The position numbers and the translations under genes were made by a program. 64,000 nucleotides of DNA from Chryseobacterium sp. KACC 21268 (lineage in GTDB: Bacteria; Bacteroidota; Bacteroidia; Flavobacteriales; Weeksellaceae): positions 3,100,001-3,164,000 of the forward strand of contig CP117875.1 in NCBI GenBank assembly GCA_028736075.1, in the 5' to 3' direction. Below the pieces are notes generated by a model. The model saw only the letters and a program-made list of their open reading frames with translations. It did no database searches and was not told the DNA's origin. Positions 10,032-18,455 of this stretch are shown here, one piece after another. Numbering within the stretch: position 1 is the stretch's first letter; each line of letters begins with the position of its first letter.

Positions 10032-10150
10032 TTTAATAAAAACCATGATAGTAAGTAATCAAAAGCAGTATTCGAAAAATAACAATTCAAAGAAATCTTT
10101 GGAAACTATTATTTATCTTAATAACATCTAGTAATTGTATATTATATATA

Positions 10151-10753
10151 TCAATAATTAATTATACCCAATTTTATAGCAACAGAAACTACCTGTGCTG
10201 TTGTTGTCACATTAAGTTTAAAAAAAATGTTTTTGCGATGTGTTTCGACAGTATTGATACTTATATGCAGTAACTTTGAGATTTCAGAACTTGAGTAGCC
10301 CTTACCAATTGCACTTACAATTTCTTTTTCTCTTGTACTTAAAATGTTCTTTTTGACAATGATATCCTGGAATTCAATAGTATCTGAATAATAGTATTTT
10401 TCATTTTTGTAGTGAAGATCATTAATAACTTTTATCAGCTTTTCTTTAGATGTATTCTTAAGCAAATAAGCATCAATGGTATGCCTGTTTCCCATATCAC
10501 GAAAACTGCTCATTACTATTATTTTAATTTTCGGCACGTCCTGCTTTACTCGCTGTATCAACTCCAAACCATTCATTTCAGGCATTGAAATATCTGTGAT
10601 GAGAATATCTACGGATTGATTTTGAAGGTAATGCAAAGCACTTTTAGCATTATCTGCAATGAAAACCACATTAAGATTTTCTTGTAGAGATAAAATTGAA
10701 TTAATACCATCAAGAAATAATTGATGATCATCTACAATCCCTATATTTATCAT
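10151..10753 (-). CDS. LuxR-family response regulator
   Basis: A 200-residue two-domain regulator. Residues 1-120 form a receiver domain with the acidic pair DD (8-9) and the phospho-acceptor Asp54 in ILITDISMPEMNG. Residues 135-195 form a LuxR/NarL-type helix-turn-helix (LSTREKEIVSAIGKG, then ISINTVETHRKNIFFKL). Its start overlaps the end of the upstream kinase gene by four bases (ATGA type), so the two are one operon and cognate partners. It binds DNA once phosphorylated; the targets are probably neighbouring surface genes (inference). Confidence 0.93.
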   Translation of the reverse strand: MINIGIVDDHQLFLDGINSILSLQENLNVVFIADNAKSALHYLQNQSVDILITDISMPEMNGLELIQRVKQDVPKIKIIVMSSFRDMGNRHTIDAYLLKNTSKEKLIKVINDLHYKNEKYYYSDTIEFQDIIVKKNILSTREKEIVSAIGKGYSSSEISKLLHISINTVETHRKNIFFKLNVTTTAQVVSVAIKLGIINY

Positions 10754-12615
10754 AATGTGAAAGTTATAGTTATTGTAGTTCCGTTATTTGGATATGAATC
10801 TATTTCCATATTGGCATCAAATATTTTTAATCTTTCGCGAATATTTTTCAGTCCAATTCCTGCCTGGTTATTTAAACAAAAGCCCTTTCCGTCGTCTTCA
10901 ATCATTATACATACTGATTTTTCTTGATGTGTAACGCTTATCTCTACTGTATTAGCATTAGCATGTTTACGGATATTGTTAACCAGCTCTTGTACAATTC
11001 TGTAAAGGTTAGTTTTCAATTCCCCCTCAATTTTTTCCAAAGCATTTTGAGGAAAAAATATTATTTCCGTAGAGAAGATACCTTTTTCTTCGTTTTGCTC
11101 GGCAAGATGCTGCACGAGTTGATAAAATGTTTTTTCTTCCAGAAAACGGCTACTAAGATTGTGGGAAATTTCGCGTATTTCCTCCTGTACAGTACTGATC
11201 TGTTCCTGAATCCTAAATATGCCACTGCTATTAAAATTGACATTCTCTTTGTCAAGCATAAAATTAATACCTGCTAAACTCCCTGAAACGCCATCATGAA
11301 GTTCTTTCGCTAAACGATTTCGCTCTAAAGTCTGTCCATCAAGACTAGCCTTTGCTTTGTTTAGTTCCTGCTGTTTAATATTTAGTCTTTCTTGAGATTT
11401 TAATTTATTTTGATAAAATAGAAAGCCCAGAATCAATAAGAAAAATACAAATACCAAAACATAGTACATTCTTGCCTTTTTTACTTTCTGCAACTGATTT
11501 TCTTTGCCAAGCAACTGTATTTGGCTATTTTTCTTCTCTACCTCAAATTTAGCCAATAGTCTGCTATAATTATTTTCCTTCTCAATGGTAAAAAGACTGT
11601 CTTTAAGTTTATAAAACAGATTTTGATACTCAAAAGTCTTCTTGTAATCCTGTGTTTTTTTGTAAATGCCACTTAGATTTTTCAGAATATCTAACTTTTG
11701 TTTTATTGGTACCGTATTTTGATCATAAAATTTGTAAGCTAGTTCATAATATTTAATAGCATTTTGATCATCATTTATATTCATACAATAAGCCCCATAA
11801 TTGAAGTTAATATAGAAATATAAACTTTTATCGCCCAGCTGCTTAGCTATATCTTCTGCTTTTTGTAAATAACCTAAAGCCTTTTTATTGCTTAATGCGT
11901 TTTTAGAGTCTAAAAAATTGCCACTTTGATTAATCCGAATATTAAATTGTTCCCGTTTATCATGGGTCAATTTGGCTAGATTAAACGCCTTCTCATAATA
12001 ACGATGTGCTTTTTTTATATTCTTTTTTTTAAATGTATTGGCTATAAGAAAATATGCAGCCATCTGTCTAGCAGTATCTTTTGCCAACATTGAATATCTG
12101 GGAATAAGTTCGTAGTTTTTTACTGCCGAAACAGTGTCGCCTTTGGCTATTAACAGATTTCCTAAATTTAAATGTATAATGCCAAAATATTTATTATCAG
12201 GTTTTTTCTCTAGATATTGCTTTGTTTTCTGATATTCATTGAAAGCTTTATCATATTCATTAGCTTCAAAAAAGATGACACCCCGTAAGTTGTAAATGCG
12301 ATATAACGCATCTACGTTGTTGGTTCTTTTTGCTAATAAAAGTGCCTTGTCATTATATTCTCCAGATTTCAAATTATTATTAATATTATAATAATAAAGC
12401 GCGTATAAAAAAAAACATCGCGACTTATAAAAGTCATTACCAATTTTTTCGTTAAGCTGCTCAGCTTGTCTGCAGTAGTAGTAGGCTGAATCGGTATCTT
12501 TATAAATAACAGATGTGAATTTATCAAAAAGCTGTTCTAATTTTTCTATTCTATTTTGAGAATAGAAAAATGAGCAATTAAAGATAATTAGGCAGATTAA
12601 AAGTATTTTTCTCAT
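10750..12615 (-). CDS. TPR-containing sensor histidine kinase
   Basis: A 621-residue membrane kinase. A signal peptide (cut near FFYSQ, about 20) is followed by TPR repeats over about 25-370, a membrane span near 380-400 (MYYVLVFVFFLLILGFLFYQ), a coiled stretch, then a HisKA_3 dimerisation domain with the phospho-acceptor His440 in LAKELHDGVSG and a C-terminal HATPase with NNIRKHA and DDGKGF boxes and GIGLKNIRERL. This is the NarX/DesK-like class common in Flavobacteriia. It phosphorylates the LuxR regulator whose gene overlaps its 3' end. It is divergent from the three-gene secreted operon at 12691, with only about 75 bp between them, so both may be controlled from one region. Confidence 0.93.
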   Translation of the reverse strand: MRKILLICLIIFNCSFFYSQNRIEKLEQLFDKFTSVIYKDTDSAYYYCRQAEQLNEKIGNDFYKSRCFFLYALYYYNINNNLKSGEYNDKALLLAKRTNNVDALYRIYNLRGVIFFEANEYDKAFNEYQKTKQYLEKKPDNKYFGIIHLNLGNLLIAKGDTVSAVKNYELIPRYSMLAKDTARQMAAYFLIANTFKKKNIKKAHRYYEKAFNLAKLTHDKREQFNIRINQSGNFLDSKNALSNKKALGYLQKAEDIAKQLGDKSLYFYINFNYGAYCMNINDDQNAIKYYELAYKFYDQNTVPIKQKLDILKNLSGIYKKTQDYKKTFEYQNLFYKLKDSLFTIEKENNYSRLLAKFEVEKKNSQIQLLGKENQLQKVKKARMYYVLVFVFFLLILGFLFYQNKLKSQERLNIKQQELNKAKASLDGQTLERNRLAKELHDGVSGSLAGINFMLDKENVNFNSSGIFRIQEQISTVQEEIREISHNLSSRFLEEKTFYQLVQHLAEQNEEKGIFSTEIIFFPQNALEKIEGELKTNLYRIVQELVNNIRKHANANTVEISVTHQEKSVCIMIEDDGKGFCLNNQAGIGLKNIRERLKIFDANMEIDSYPNNGTTITITFTL

Positions 12616-12661
12616 TTAAAAAATCACGGCATTATGTGATAAATTTTTTTCATTGCTCCAA

Positions 12662-12669
12662 TATCTTTG
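12662..12669 (+). promoter_or_regulatory. -7 promoter box (TAnnTTTG) of the secreted three-gene operon
   Basis: TATCTTTG matches the Bacteroidota -7 consensus. It lies 22 bp before the ATG at 12691 and covers a TTG that would otherwise open the frame at 12667, supporting the later start. Confidence 0.6.
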
Positions 12670-12690
12670 CTAAAGATAATAAAAGCTTTT

Positions 12691-13263
12691 ATGAAAACAA
12701 ATTTCTCTGTTGTGATGTTAATATTGTTTCCTCTATTGAAAGCGCAGTCAAATTGTAATTATTCAGAAAGCAACCCTATCTCACACGGTTACAACTGCGA
12801 AGAAAGTATCTTGATTTTCACTAGTTCAGTAGATACAATTGTAAAAGGTAGCATATCTGCAGCAGACCAAATTTTCATAATTCCGACACAAAATTACAGC
12901 ATTTTAATATTGCCTTCAGACCCCTGTTTCAGTTGTACCGAACCTGATAATACCACTACGGTGGGTACAAAAAAAGGAGGTGGAAGAATTTATAACAGAC
13001 AGAGAGAAACTCCAAAAGCAGATCAAGGGAATGAGATTGTTATTAGAAGAAATCCAGTAGGTAATATCTTGGAGCTTTCTTTGAAAGACGGAAGCTTGAA
13101 AAAAATAATGATTTTTAATGCTATGGGGGAAGAAATTGTAAATACAGATTACGTTGGAAAAACAACAGAGCTGAACGTTTCTAATTTTACAAAAGGTATT
13201 TACTGGGTAAAAGCTATAACCAATGAAAACAAGATAATTACAAAAGAATTTATAAAAAAATAA
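12691..13263 (+). CDS. Secreted T9SS sorting-domain protein
   Basis: A 190-residue exported protein with no recognised catalytic domain. Signal peptide MKTNFSVVMLILFPLLKAQ; a central region with several Cys (CNYSES, NCEES, CFSCTEPD) and a Gly/Arg-rich turn; the last 70 residues are a type A T9SS sorting domain (IRRNPVGNILELS, IMIFNAMGEEI, FTKGIYWVKA, ending EFIKK). It is therefore likely passed to the cell surface by the Por/gliding secretion machine. First gene of a tight operon (17-bp gap to the next). Confidence 0.8.
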   Translation: MKTNFSVVMLILFPLLKAQSNCNYSESNPISHGYNCEESILIFTSSVDTIVKGSISAADQIFIIPTQNYSILILPSDPCFSCTEPDNTTTVGTKKGGGRIYNRQRETPKADQGNEIVIRRNPVGNILELSLKDGSLKKIMIFNAMGEEIVNTDYVGKTTELNVSNFTKGIYWVKAITNENKIITKEFIKK

Positions 13264-13280
13264 CAACAAAAATTTAAACT

Positions 13281-14450
13281 ATGAAAAAAGTATTTTTACT
13301 CAGCTTTCTAGCACTTGCAGGTATTGCTAATGCACAGAATTGGTCATTAACAGGAAATTCAGGAACTACCGAAGGTGTAAATTTCCTAGGCACAACTGAT
13401 AACAAAAGCCTTGTATTTAAAACAAATAATATCGAATGGCTAAAACTAACTCCAAAAGGACGATTGGTATTTCAAAATATTGATAATGGTTTAGGGTGGT
13501 CTAATAATTTATTCATTGCAGGTGGGAACGATACTGGAAGTGGAATTGGAAATACTTCTGTGGGATTGGGATCTTTGGTATCAATTACAACAGGAGCTTC
13601 TAATATTGCGTTGGGTTCAAATTCATTAAGAAGTAATACAACCGGTACTAATAATACAGCTATAGGAGCTAATGCTATAATGGGCAATACTGTTGGCGGC
13701 GGAAATACTGCGATCGGTGTCAATTCTTTAGCTGGGTTAGGAACACTGAACGAAAATACAGCTGTTGGGACTAATTCTATGTCAAGAGGGAATGCTACAG
13801 CGAGCGATGTTGCCAATTATAATTCAGCCTTTGGCCTAGCCTCTTTAGGAAATATAAATAGTGGTAATTACAATACGGCTTTAGGTAGAAGAGCTTTAAG
13901 AGCATTACTCAACGGATCTAATAATATTGGAATTGGAGAAAATGCAGCGGCCAATCTTATTACAGGAAATAATAATATAATTATTGGTAACGAGCTCACT
14001 ACAAGCTCTTCAAGCGCAAGCAATCAATTAAATATTGGAAATTGGATCAGAGGGAATAACGGAACCATAGGAATAGGACAATTTACAAGTGTTTTACCGT
14101 CAGATGGAATAGCTTCCGATGGAAAAAAATATAAGTTATTCGTTAAAGACGGAATTAAAACAGAAAAAATAAAGGTCGATATCTCAACTGAAAATGGTTG
14201 GGCAGATTACGTGTTTAAAAAAGATTACAAATTAATGTCCCTAAAAGATGTTGAAATGTATATCAGTATAAATGGACATCTGCCAGAAGTACCATCTACC
14301 AAACAAGCGATAAGTAATGGAATAGAACTGAAGGAAATGAATATTCTGCTTCTTAAAAAAGTGGAGGAACTTACCTTACATCTTATTGATCTTAGCAAAA
14401 AGCTGGAAAAGCAAAATGAGCAAATAAAAATATTAGAATCTTCTAAATAG
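13281..14450 (+). CDS. Secreted YadA-head-like repeat protein with Bacteroidota tail domain
   Basis: A 389-residue exported protein. Signal peptide to about residue 18 (IANAQ). Residues 90-260 hold repeats of the form NxAxG/NTAIGxNS (NTAIGANAIMGN, NTAIGVNSLAG, NTALGRRALRAL, NNIGIGENAAANL), the beta-roll type of trimeric autotransporter heads such as YadA. The C-terminus (WADYVFKKDYKLMSL, HLPEVPSTKQA, then a coiled coil LKKVEELTLHLIDLSKKLEK) is a tail found on many secreted Bacteroidota proteins, and would allow trimer formation. No outer-membrane anchor is present, so the attachment is unknown. Middle gene of the operon; the next gene starts 7 bp later. Confidence 0.8.
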   Translation: MKKVFLLSFLALAGIANAQNWSLTGNSGTTEGVNFLGTTDNKSLVFKTNNIEWLKLTPKGRLVFQNIDNGLGWSNNLFIAGGNDTGSGIGNTSVGLGSLVSITTGASNIALGSNSLRSNTTGTNNTAIGANAIMGNTVGGGNTAIGVNSLAGLGTLNENTAVGTNSMSRGNATASDVANYNSAFGLASLGNINSGNYNTALGRRALRALLNGSNNIGIGENAAANLITGNNNIIIGNELTTSSSSASNQLNIGNWIRGNNGTIGIGQFTSVLPSDGIASDGKKYKLFVKDGIKTEKIKVDISTENGWADYVFKKDYKLMSLKDVEMYISINGHLPEVPSTKQAISNGIELKEMNILLLKKVEELTLHLIDLSKKLEKQNEQIKILESSK

Positions 14451-14457
14451 AAATATT

Positions 14458-16062
14458 ATGAAAAGATTTATTAATGTTTTTATTATGCTCTGTATAACAG
14501 TATTATACAAGGCGCAAAATAATCCTTTTCCAATAGTTTGCTTGCATGAGGATATTTCTGCTCACGGAGATAATCACAATAATAATATTGCTGCAGGCAC
14601 CAATTGTGGAAATACATCTCCATACTTCAACAACAACAGTTTATATCTGCCTAAAATTTCTGATGATGTAATTTATATTAAGCTAAATTTTATTTTTCTG
14701 ACAAAACCAGATGGAACAGGTAATTATGAACAAAATAATTTGGAACACACTCAGTTTTTGGATGATATAATAAGTGGAATAAATTATAGATTAGCCAATT
14801 TAGGTAGTCCAACGTCAGAGTGTGAAGGCTATGGAAATGTCAACTTGACAGATACCAGGGTGAGAGTACTTGTAAACAAAATATGGAAAGTAGATCCAGC
14901 CTGGGATTTACTACAAACCGGTTACAATCCCAACAATGGGCCTTTAGGTGGAACAATGCCTCTATATCCTCCATCTCAAAATTATTATTATACTTATCTT
15001 GATAATGATGCTTCAATTCCTGAAGGTATAAATATAGTATTTTCAAATAATGGGGAGACATATAATGACTTTATGAATGGACTATATAGCAATTACCCAA
15101 CCGGACCAAAAGATCAGTGGGCGGCCTCAGAATCTCCTAATAACTACAATTTGAGTAGTAAACTTAGACAATATTTTCCTGACTTTTATAATAAATATTT
15201 GTGGATGAAACATTTTGTTGTGGGAAATCCAACTTGGGGAAGTCCAACTTGGGAAACAGTAAGATCTTGGGGACTTGGTTCCAGTGGCGGATTCTTGCAT
15301 GAATTAGGTCATAATTTTGATTTGCCTGCACATTATGGTGTATGTGGCTCTAATATTATGAGCTACTATCAGGGAACTCGTGATTATCTTAGCAATTCAA
15401 ATATCTCGCAGCTTTATAGAATGGCTTCGATCTCCAATGTAAGACAGTATTTTACTAAAGATTCCTTTAAAAATACGAGTATTGCTGTAACAAATAATCA
15501 GACATGGGATTTGAACTTCAGATTGTATTCAAATGTTCAGATTGACAGTAATTCGAGCTTAAGAGCGACCTGCAAAATTATAATGGCTCCAGAAAGCAGA
15601 TTTGTTGTAAGAAATGGCAGCAACTTTATAATTGAAGCGGCAGAAATTGCATCAGCAAACAATTTATCGTGGAACGGGATAAAGCTGGAAGGAAGTGGCT
15701 ATCTTCTAATAAATCCAAATACACTAATTGATACCAATAATTTTTATGCCTATGCAGATAATAGTTTTTTCCAAACCGGAGAAATAGCCGATCTTCAGTC
15801 GGGAAGATCAGAAAAAGTATTAACTGAAAATGCCATCGTGGACAAAAATTATAAAATTTACCCTAATCCAACAGGGGATTTTATCAACATTGAGACGCAA
15901 AGCAAAATATCAAAAGTTGAGGTCTATAATTTATTAAACAGAGTGTTTTATCCTAGTTACAATGGTAATAAAGTAGATGTAAGGAGCTTGCCAGCAGGTA
16001 ACTATGTCCTTAGAATATATACTGGTTCAGAGGTGAAAACCGTAAATTTTATTAAAAAATAA
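14458..16062 (+). CDS. Secreted zinc metalloprotease with T9SS sorting domain
   Basis: A 534-residue exported peptidase. Signal peptide (to about 20, LYKAQ), a catalytic domain with the zinc motif HELGHNFDLPAH beginning at His281 and a Met-turn-like SNIMSYY about 25 residues on, and a C-terminal T9SS sorting domain (KIYPNPTGDFINIE, LPAGNYVLRIYTG, ending FIKK). The motif differs from the usual metzincin HExxHxxGxxH: the third His is one position later and the Gly is absent. The protease probably acts outside the cell or on its surface. It is last in a three-gene operon and a terminator follows. Confidence 0.85.
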   Translation: MKRFINVFIMLCITVLYKAQNNPFPIVCLHEDISAHGDNHNNNIAAGTNCGNTSPYFNNNSLYLPKISDDVIYIKLNFIFLTKPDGTGNYEQNNLEHTQFLDDIISGINYRLANLGSPTSECEGYGNVNLTDTRVRVLVNKIWKVDPAWDLLQTGYNPNNGPLGGTMPLYPPSQNYYYTYLDNDASIPEGINIVFSNNGETYNDFMNGLYSNYPTGPKDQWAASESPNNYNLSSKLRQYFPDFYNKYLWMKHFVVGNPTWGSPTWETVRSWGLGSSGGFLHELGHNFDLPAHYGVCGSNIMSYYQGTRDYLSNSNISQLYRMASISNVRQYFTKDSFKNTSIAVTNNQTWDLNFRLYSNVQIDSNSSLRATCKIIMAPESRFVVRNGSNFIIEAAEIASANNLSWNGIKLEGSGYLLINPNTLIDTNNFYAYADNSFFQTGEIADLQSGRSEKVLTENAIVDKNYKIYPNPTGDFINIETQSKISKVEVYNLLNRVFYPSYNGNKVDVRSLPAGNYVLRIYTGSEVKTVNFIKK

Positions 16063-16097
16063 TTAAACTAAAAAACTAATCACTTCTATATATATTT

Positions 16098-16124
16098 AAA
16101 CCACCGATTTCTCGGTGGTTTTTA
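16098..16124 (+). terminator. Rho-independent terminator of the secreted operon
   Basis: Ten-base perfect stem AAACCACCGA / TCGGTGGTTT with a four-base loop, followed by a T-rich run, 35 bp after the protease gene. Confidence 0.85.
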
Positions 16125-16199
16125 TTTTTAGCTGATCATAATATGCTTCCCTACAAAAAATCAAAGAGACTATGATAGGAGTCTAATAATGCATGAGAC

Positions 16200-16736
16200 T
16201 TAATAATTCCAAAAACTCCACTGGTTGCCATTATAAACAGCAAGTGTCTTAATACCCCCGTTATTAATCAATACCATCATTCCCGGAGCAGGATTGACAA
16301 TATCCTGATAAGATGATACTATGGGTAAAACCATAGCCTTGGTTGAGGACTCAAGAACGAGAATCCCATCTGCTGGAGAGCTTGGGCTTCCTATGACTAC
16401 TTTTGCGTTGGCATTTTCTTTGGCAATGAGTTGTAATGCAAGGTATGACGATACATCGGCTGTCTGAACACTTAGGTCAACCCAAGCACTTCCATTGTAA
16501 TATTCTATTTTTGCAGCGGTCGGTACTGTTGCATTCAGTATGAGGCTACCAGGCGTTGTCAGTCCTGTTTTGTCTGTGATGTAAGGCAGAATCAAGCCTT
16601 TGTTTCCTGCATTCGCAAACTCCATCAGTACAGAGGTTTTATCTGTTGCGGTTCCCACATTATCGCCGAAAATAACCTGACCGTTAATGGAATTACCTAA
16701 TAATAGATATAGGGGTAGTAATAAGAATTTTCTCAT
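16200..16736 (-). CDS. Small secreted partner protein, third copy (two-module)
   Basis: A 178-residue exported paralogue of 1732-2280 and 9345-9929. I start at the ATG at 16736, which gives the signal peptide MRKFLLLPLYLLLGNSINGQ followed by VIFGDNVGTATDKTSVLMEF, nearly as in the first copy. A longer frame opens at 16790, but those 18 extra codons lie over the end of a dead large gene in another frame. Two LEF/LES-KG-LP modules are present, the second ending QWSFWNY. Its large partner upstream survives only as a 3' stub, and the stub's stop is one base before this start, as in the intact first pair. Expression may depend on a promoter inside the stub. Confidence 0.75.
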   Translation of the reverse strand: MRKFLLLPLYLLLGNSINGQVIFGDNVGTATDKTSVLMEFANAGNKGLILPYITDKTGLTTPGSLILNATVPTAAKIEYYNGSAWVDLSVQTADVSSYLALQLIAKENANAKVVIGSPSSPADGILVLESSTKAMVLPIVSSYQDIVNPAPGMMVLINNGGIKTLAVYNGNQWSFWNY

Positions 16737-16737
16737 T

Positions 16738-16893
16738 TTAAGGACATGATTTTTTATTGTAACATCTCCACCCAATGCTGGCATTGACAAAGATTTTTAA
16801 ACAGTTTTCGGTTGTGTCATAAACCATCATCCCTTCTACAGGATTGGTGATATTAACAAGAAAAGTATTTTTGGAACATACTTTTATTCTAAA
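16738..16893 (-). pseudogene. 3' stub of a third large secreted gene
   Basis: On the minus strand a frame open from an in-frame TGA at 16894-16896 reads NITNPVEGMMVYDTTENCLK, then IFVNASIGWRCYNKKSCP and a TAA at 16740-16738. This matches the last 40 residues of the large secreted proteins at 389-1732 (NITNPVEGM, CLKMY, GWRCFN, CP end) and 6363-9317. No start codon or signal peptide exists upstream, so the rest of the gene has been lost. The stop is one base before the start of the small partner, showing that the tight large-small order was once present here too. Confidence 0.8.
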
Positions 16894-16948
16894 TCAATTG
16901 AATGCATTAAATGACTATATCTAATCAAGTACCATGGCGAATTATAAC

Positions 16949-17149
16949 TCAGACAATAAGATAGTACAGATCCATATGCTCACCGGAGCTTACTCTTATT
17001 TTATTCTCATTTATCAATTCCTGAAGTATAGGTCTTAAGATCGGTCCTTTTATTTTAGTGCCATAAATGATGTCAGATACTGTTGCACCAGTTCCTAACC
17101 CATAATATTCAAAATGAATCTTCATAAAATTAAGCACTTTTTCCTTCAT
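16949..17149 (-). CDS. Small hypothetical protein, winged-helix-like
   Basis: A 66-residue protein I do not recognise. Its layout (helix VLNFMKIHFEYY, short helix VSDIIYGTKIKGP, helix ILRPILQELINENKI, then a beta hairpin with SSGEHMDLYYLIV) is like a single winged helix-turn-helix fold, so DNA binding is possible. It stands alone, just upstream (on the same strand) of the decayed third large secreted gene. Confidence 0.45.
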   Translation of the reverse strand: MKEKVLNFMKIHFEYYGLGTGATVSDIIYGTKIKGPILRPILQELINENKIRVSSGEHMDLYYLIV

Positions 17150-17301
17150 TCATCGCTACTGTTGAAAGCTAATTTATCATATTTTTACAATTTTATCAAA
17201 CGATTTTAATCGATTGACAAAACGGTATTGCACTCACGTGATCTTTCTAGTCTGCAGTGTGAATCCATGACTAGATCATTTTCAAATTATAATTATAAAA
17301 A

Positions 17302-17610
17302 ATGTCAAAAAAACCTCACTTCAAAGCTATAATCACTTACCTCGCAACACAGGAAGGAATTAAAACGCCAGTATCATCCGGCTTTAGAACGGTGATCAGA
17401 TTCCCGTATGACGAACGGGATTTTATTGCCGAACAAAATTTTTTGGAATCAGAAATTGTTTTTCCCGGCGACACTGCCAATGTCGATATTATACTATTAA
17501 AATCGGAAGACAAGGTAGAACAAATATACAAAGGATTGGGCTTTGATCTTCTGATTAATGAAATGATCATTGGCAGTGGATCAATAACTGATGTTTACAA
17601 TGACAAGTAG
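17302..17610 (+). CDS. Stand-alone EF-Tu domain-3-like protein
   Basis: A 102-residue protein that aligns by eye with the C-terminal beta-barrel (domain 3) of elongation factor Tu: FKAIITYLATQEGIKTPVSS matches the FxAxIxxLxxxEGGRxTPVxSGY pattern, then a V(I)RF strand, EIVFPGDTANVDIILL matches the VxPGDxVxxxxxL strand, and FDLLINEMIIGSGSITDVY matches the FxIREGxxxxGxGxVxxI end. There is no GTPase domain. Small proteins of this kind occur in Flavobacteriia, but their role is not known to me. It has its own promoter region and no functional neighbour. Confidence 0.65.
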   Translation: MSKKPHFKAIITYLATQEGIKTPVSSGFRTVIRFPYDERDFIAEQNFLESEIVFPGDTANVDIILLKSEDKVEQIYKGLGFDLLINEMIIGSGSITDVYNDK

Positions 17611-17665
17611 ATTGGTCCCAAATCATTAACATCTGGATTTACACTTGTACAGATTGGCACTGGTT

Positions 17666-17845
17666 ATGAATTACATACCAAAATATGAGCTCATTAACAT
17701 TAAACTTAGATATTATGGGAATCAAACCTGGACCAAAAAAACTGCAGAATCCACAGGTAAGCTAGACAAACGGCAACACGACAATAAGGAGACGTCAAAG
17801 AATAAGTCTTCTCTTAAAAAACACAATCATAAAAAGGGTGACTGA
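17666..17845 (+). CDS. Doubtful small basic ORF
   Basis: About 59 codons from an ATG at 17666, with no recognisable domain and a Lys/Asn/His-rich C-terminus. A terminator lies 18 bp downstream, which gives slight support that something is transcribed here. It might also be the non-coding tail of the gene before it. Confidence 0.25.
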   Translation: MNYIPKYELINIKLRYYGNQTWTKKTAESTGKLDKRQHDNKETSKNKSSLKKHNHKKGD

Positions 17846-17863
17846 AAATATGATTGCCAGTAA

Positions 17864-17887
17864 AAAATCCCGAGAGATTGGGATTTT
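17864..17887 (+). terminator. Rho-independent terminator
   Basis: Eight-base stem AAAATCCC / GGGATTTT with an eight-base loop, at the end of the EF-Tu-like gene region. Confidence 0.65.
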
Positions 17888-18055
17888 AAATTGATTTAGT
17901 CGCGATACTTTACTTGATCTATTTCTACTTATAACTCGTCAACCTTATTAAATTTTTAGACAGTAAGAATTATCACATCTTGAAGGATCCTCTTATTGAA
18001 ACTGATTTTGTACGGTATTTGATAGGTTTCTTACTTAACCAAATACATTATTTAT

Positions 18056-18277
18056 ATGCAGTTTATAGATTTTAAGAAGGAGCACTTTTCAAAAAGTGAA
18101 GTAAATGGAGATTACTATATTGAAATTCCCAAAGAAGAATTAGGATTCGGCGATATAGAAGTCCACGAAAAGAAGGACGGTGGTCACTATTCGAAAGCTG
18201 ACTACAGTTTAGATGAAGATATCAATAAGGTGACCGTTAAAATGAAACAGCCTAATGATATCAGGGTGAATTTTTAA
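18056..18277 (+). CDS. Small hypothetical protein
   Basis: A 73-residue acidic protein of unknown function, without signal peptide or membrane span; predicted alpha/beta with charged repeats (FKKEHFSKSEVNGDYY, KEELGFGDIEVHEKKDGG). It stands alone and is followed by a strong terminator 48 bp downstream, which supports real expression. Confidence 0.5.
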   Translation: MQFIDFKKEHFSKSEVNGDYYIEIPKEELGFGDIEVHEKKDGGHYSKADYSLDEDINKVTVKMKQPNDIRVNF

Positions 18278-18324
18278 TCTTTAAAAGGTTATATTTTCCA
18301 CATCATAAGATGCATTGCATTATC

Positions 18325-18360
18325 AAACTATCTAAACGCATCCGCTTAGATAGTTTTTTT
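18325..18360 (+). terminator. Rho-independent terminator
   Basis: Stem AAACTATCTAA / TTAGATAGTTT (11 bp) with a ten-base loop and a run of T. Confidence 0.85.
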
Positions 18361-18455
18361 TAATTTTTCAATTACAGCATTGACGATGCTTCAAGATGAT
18401 TAAGTAGGTTTATTTATATTTAGCCATATTACAGATAGACCTGCTGAAATCTTTT

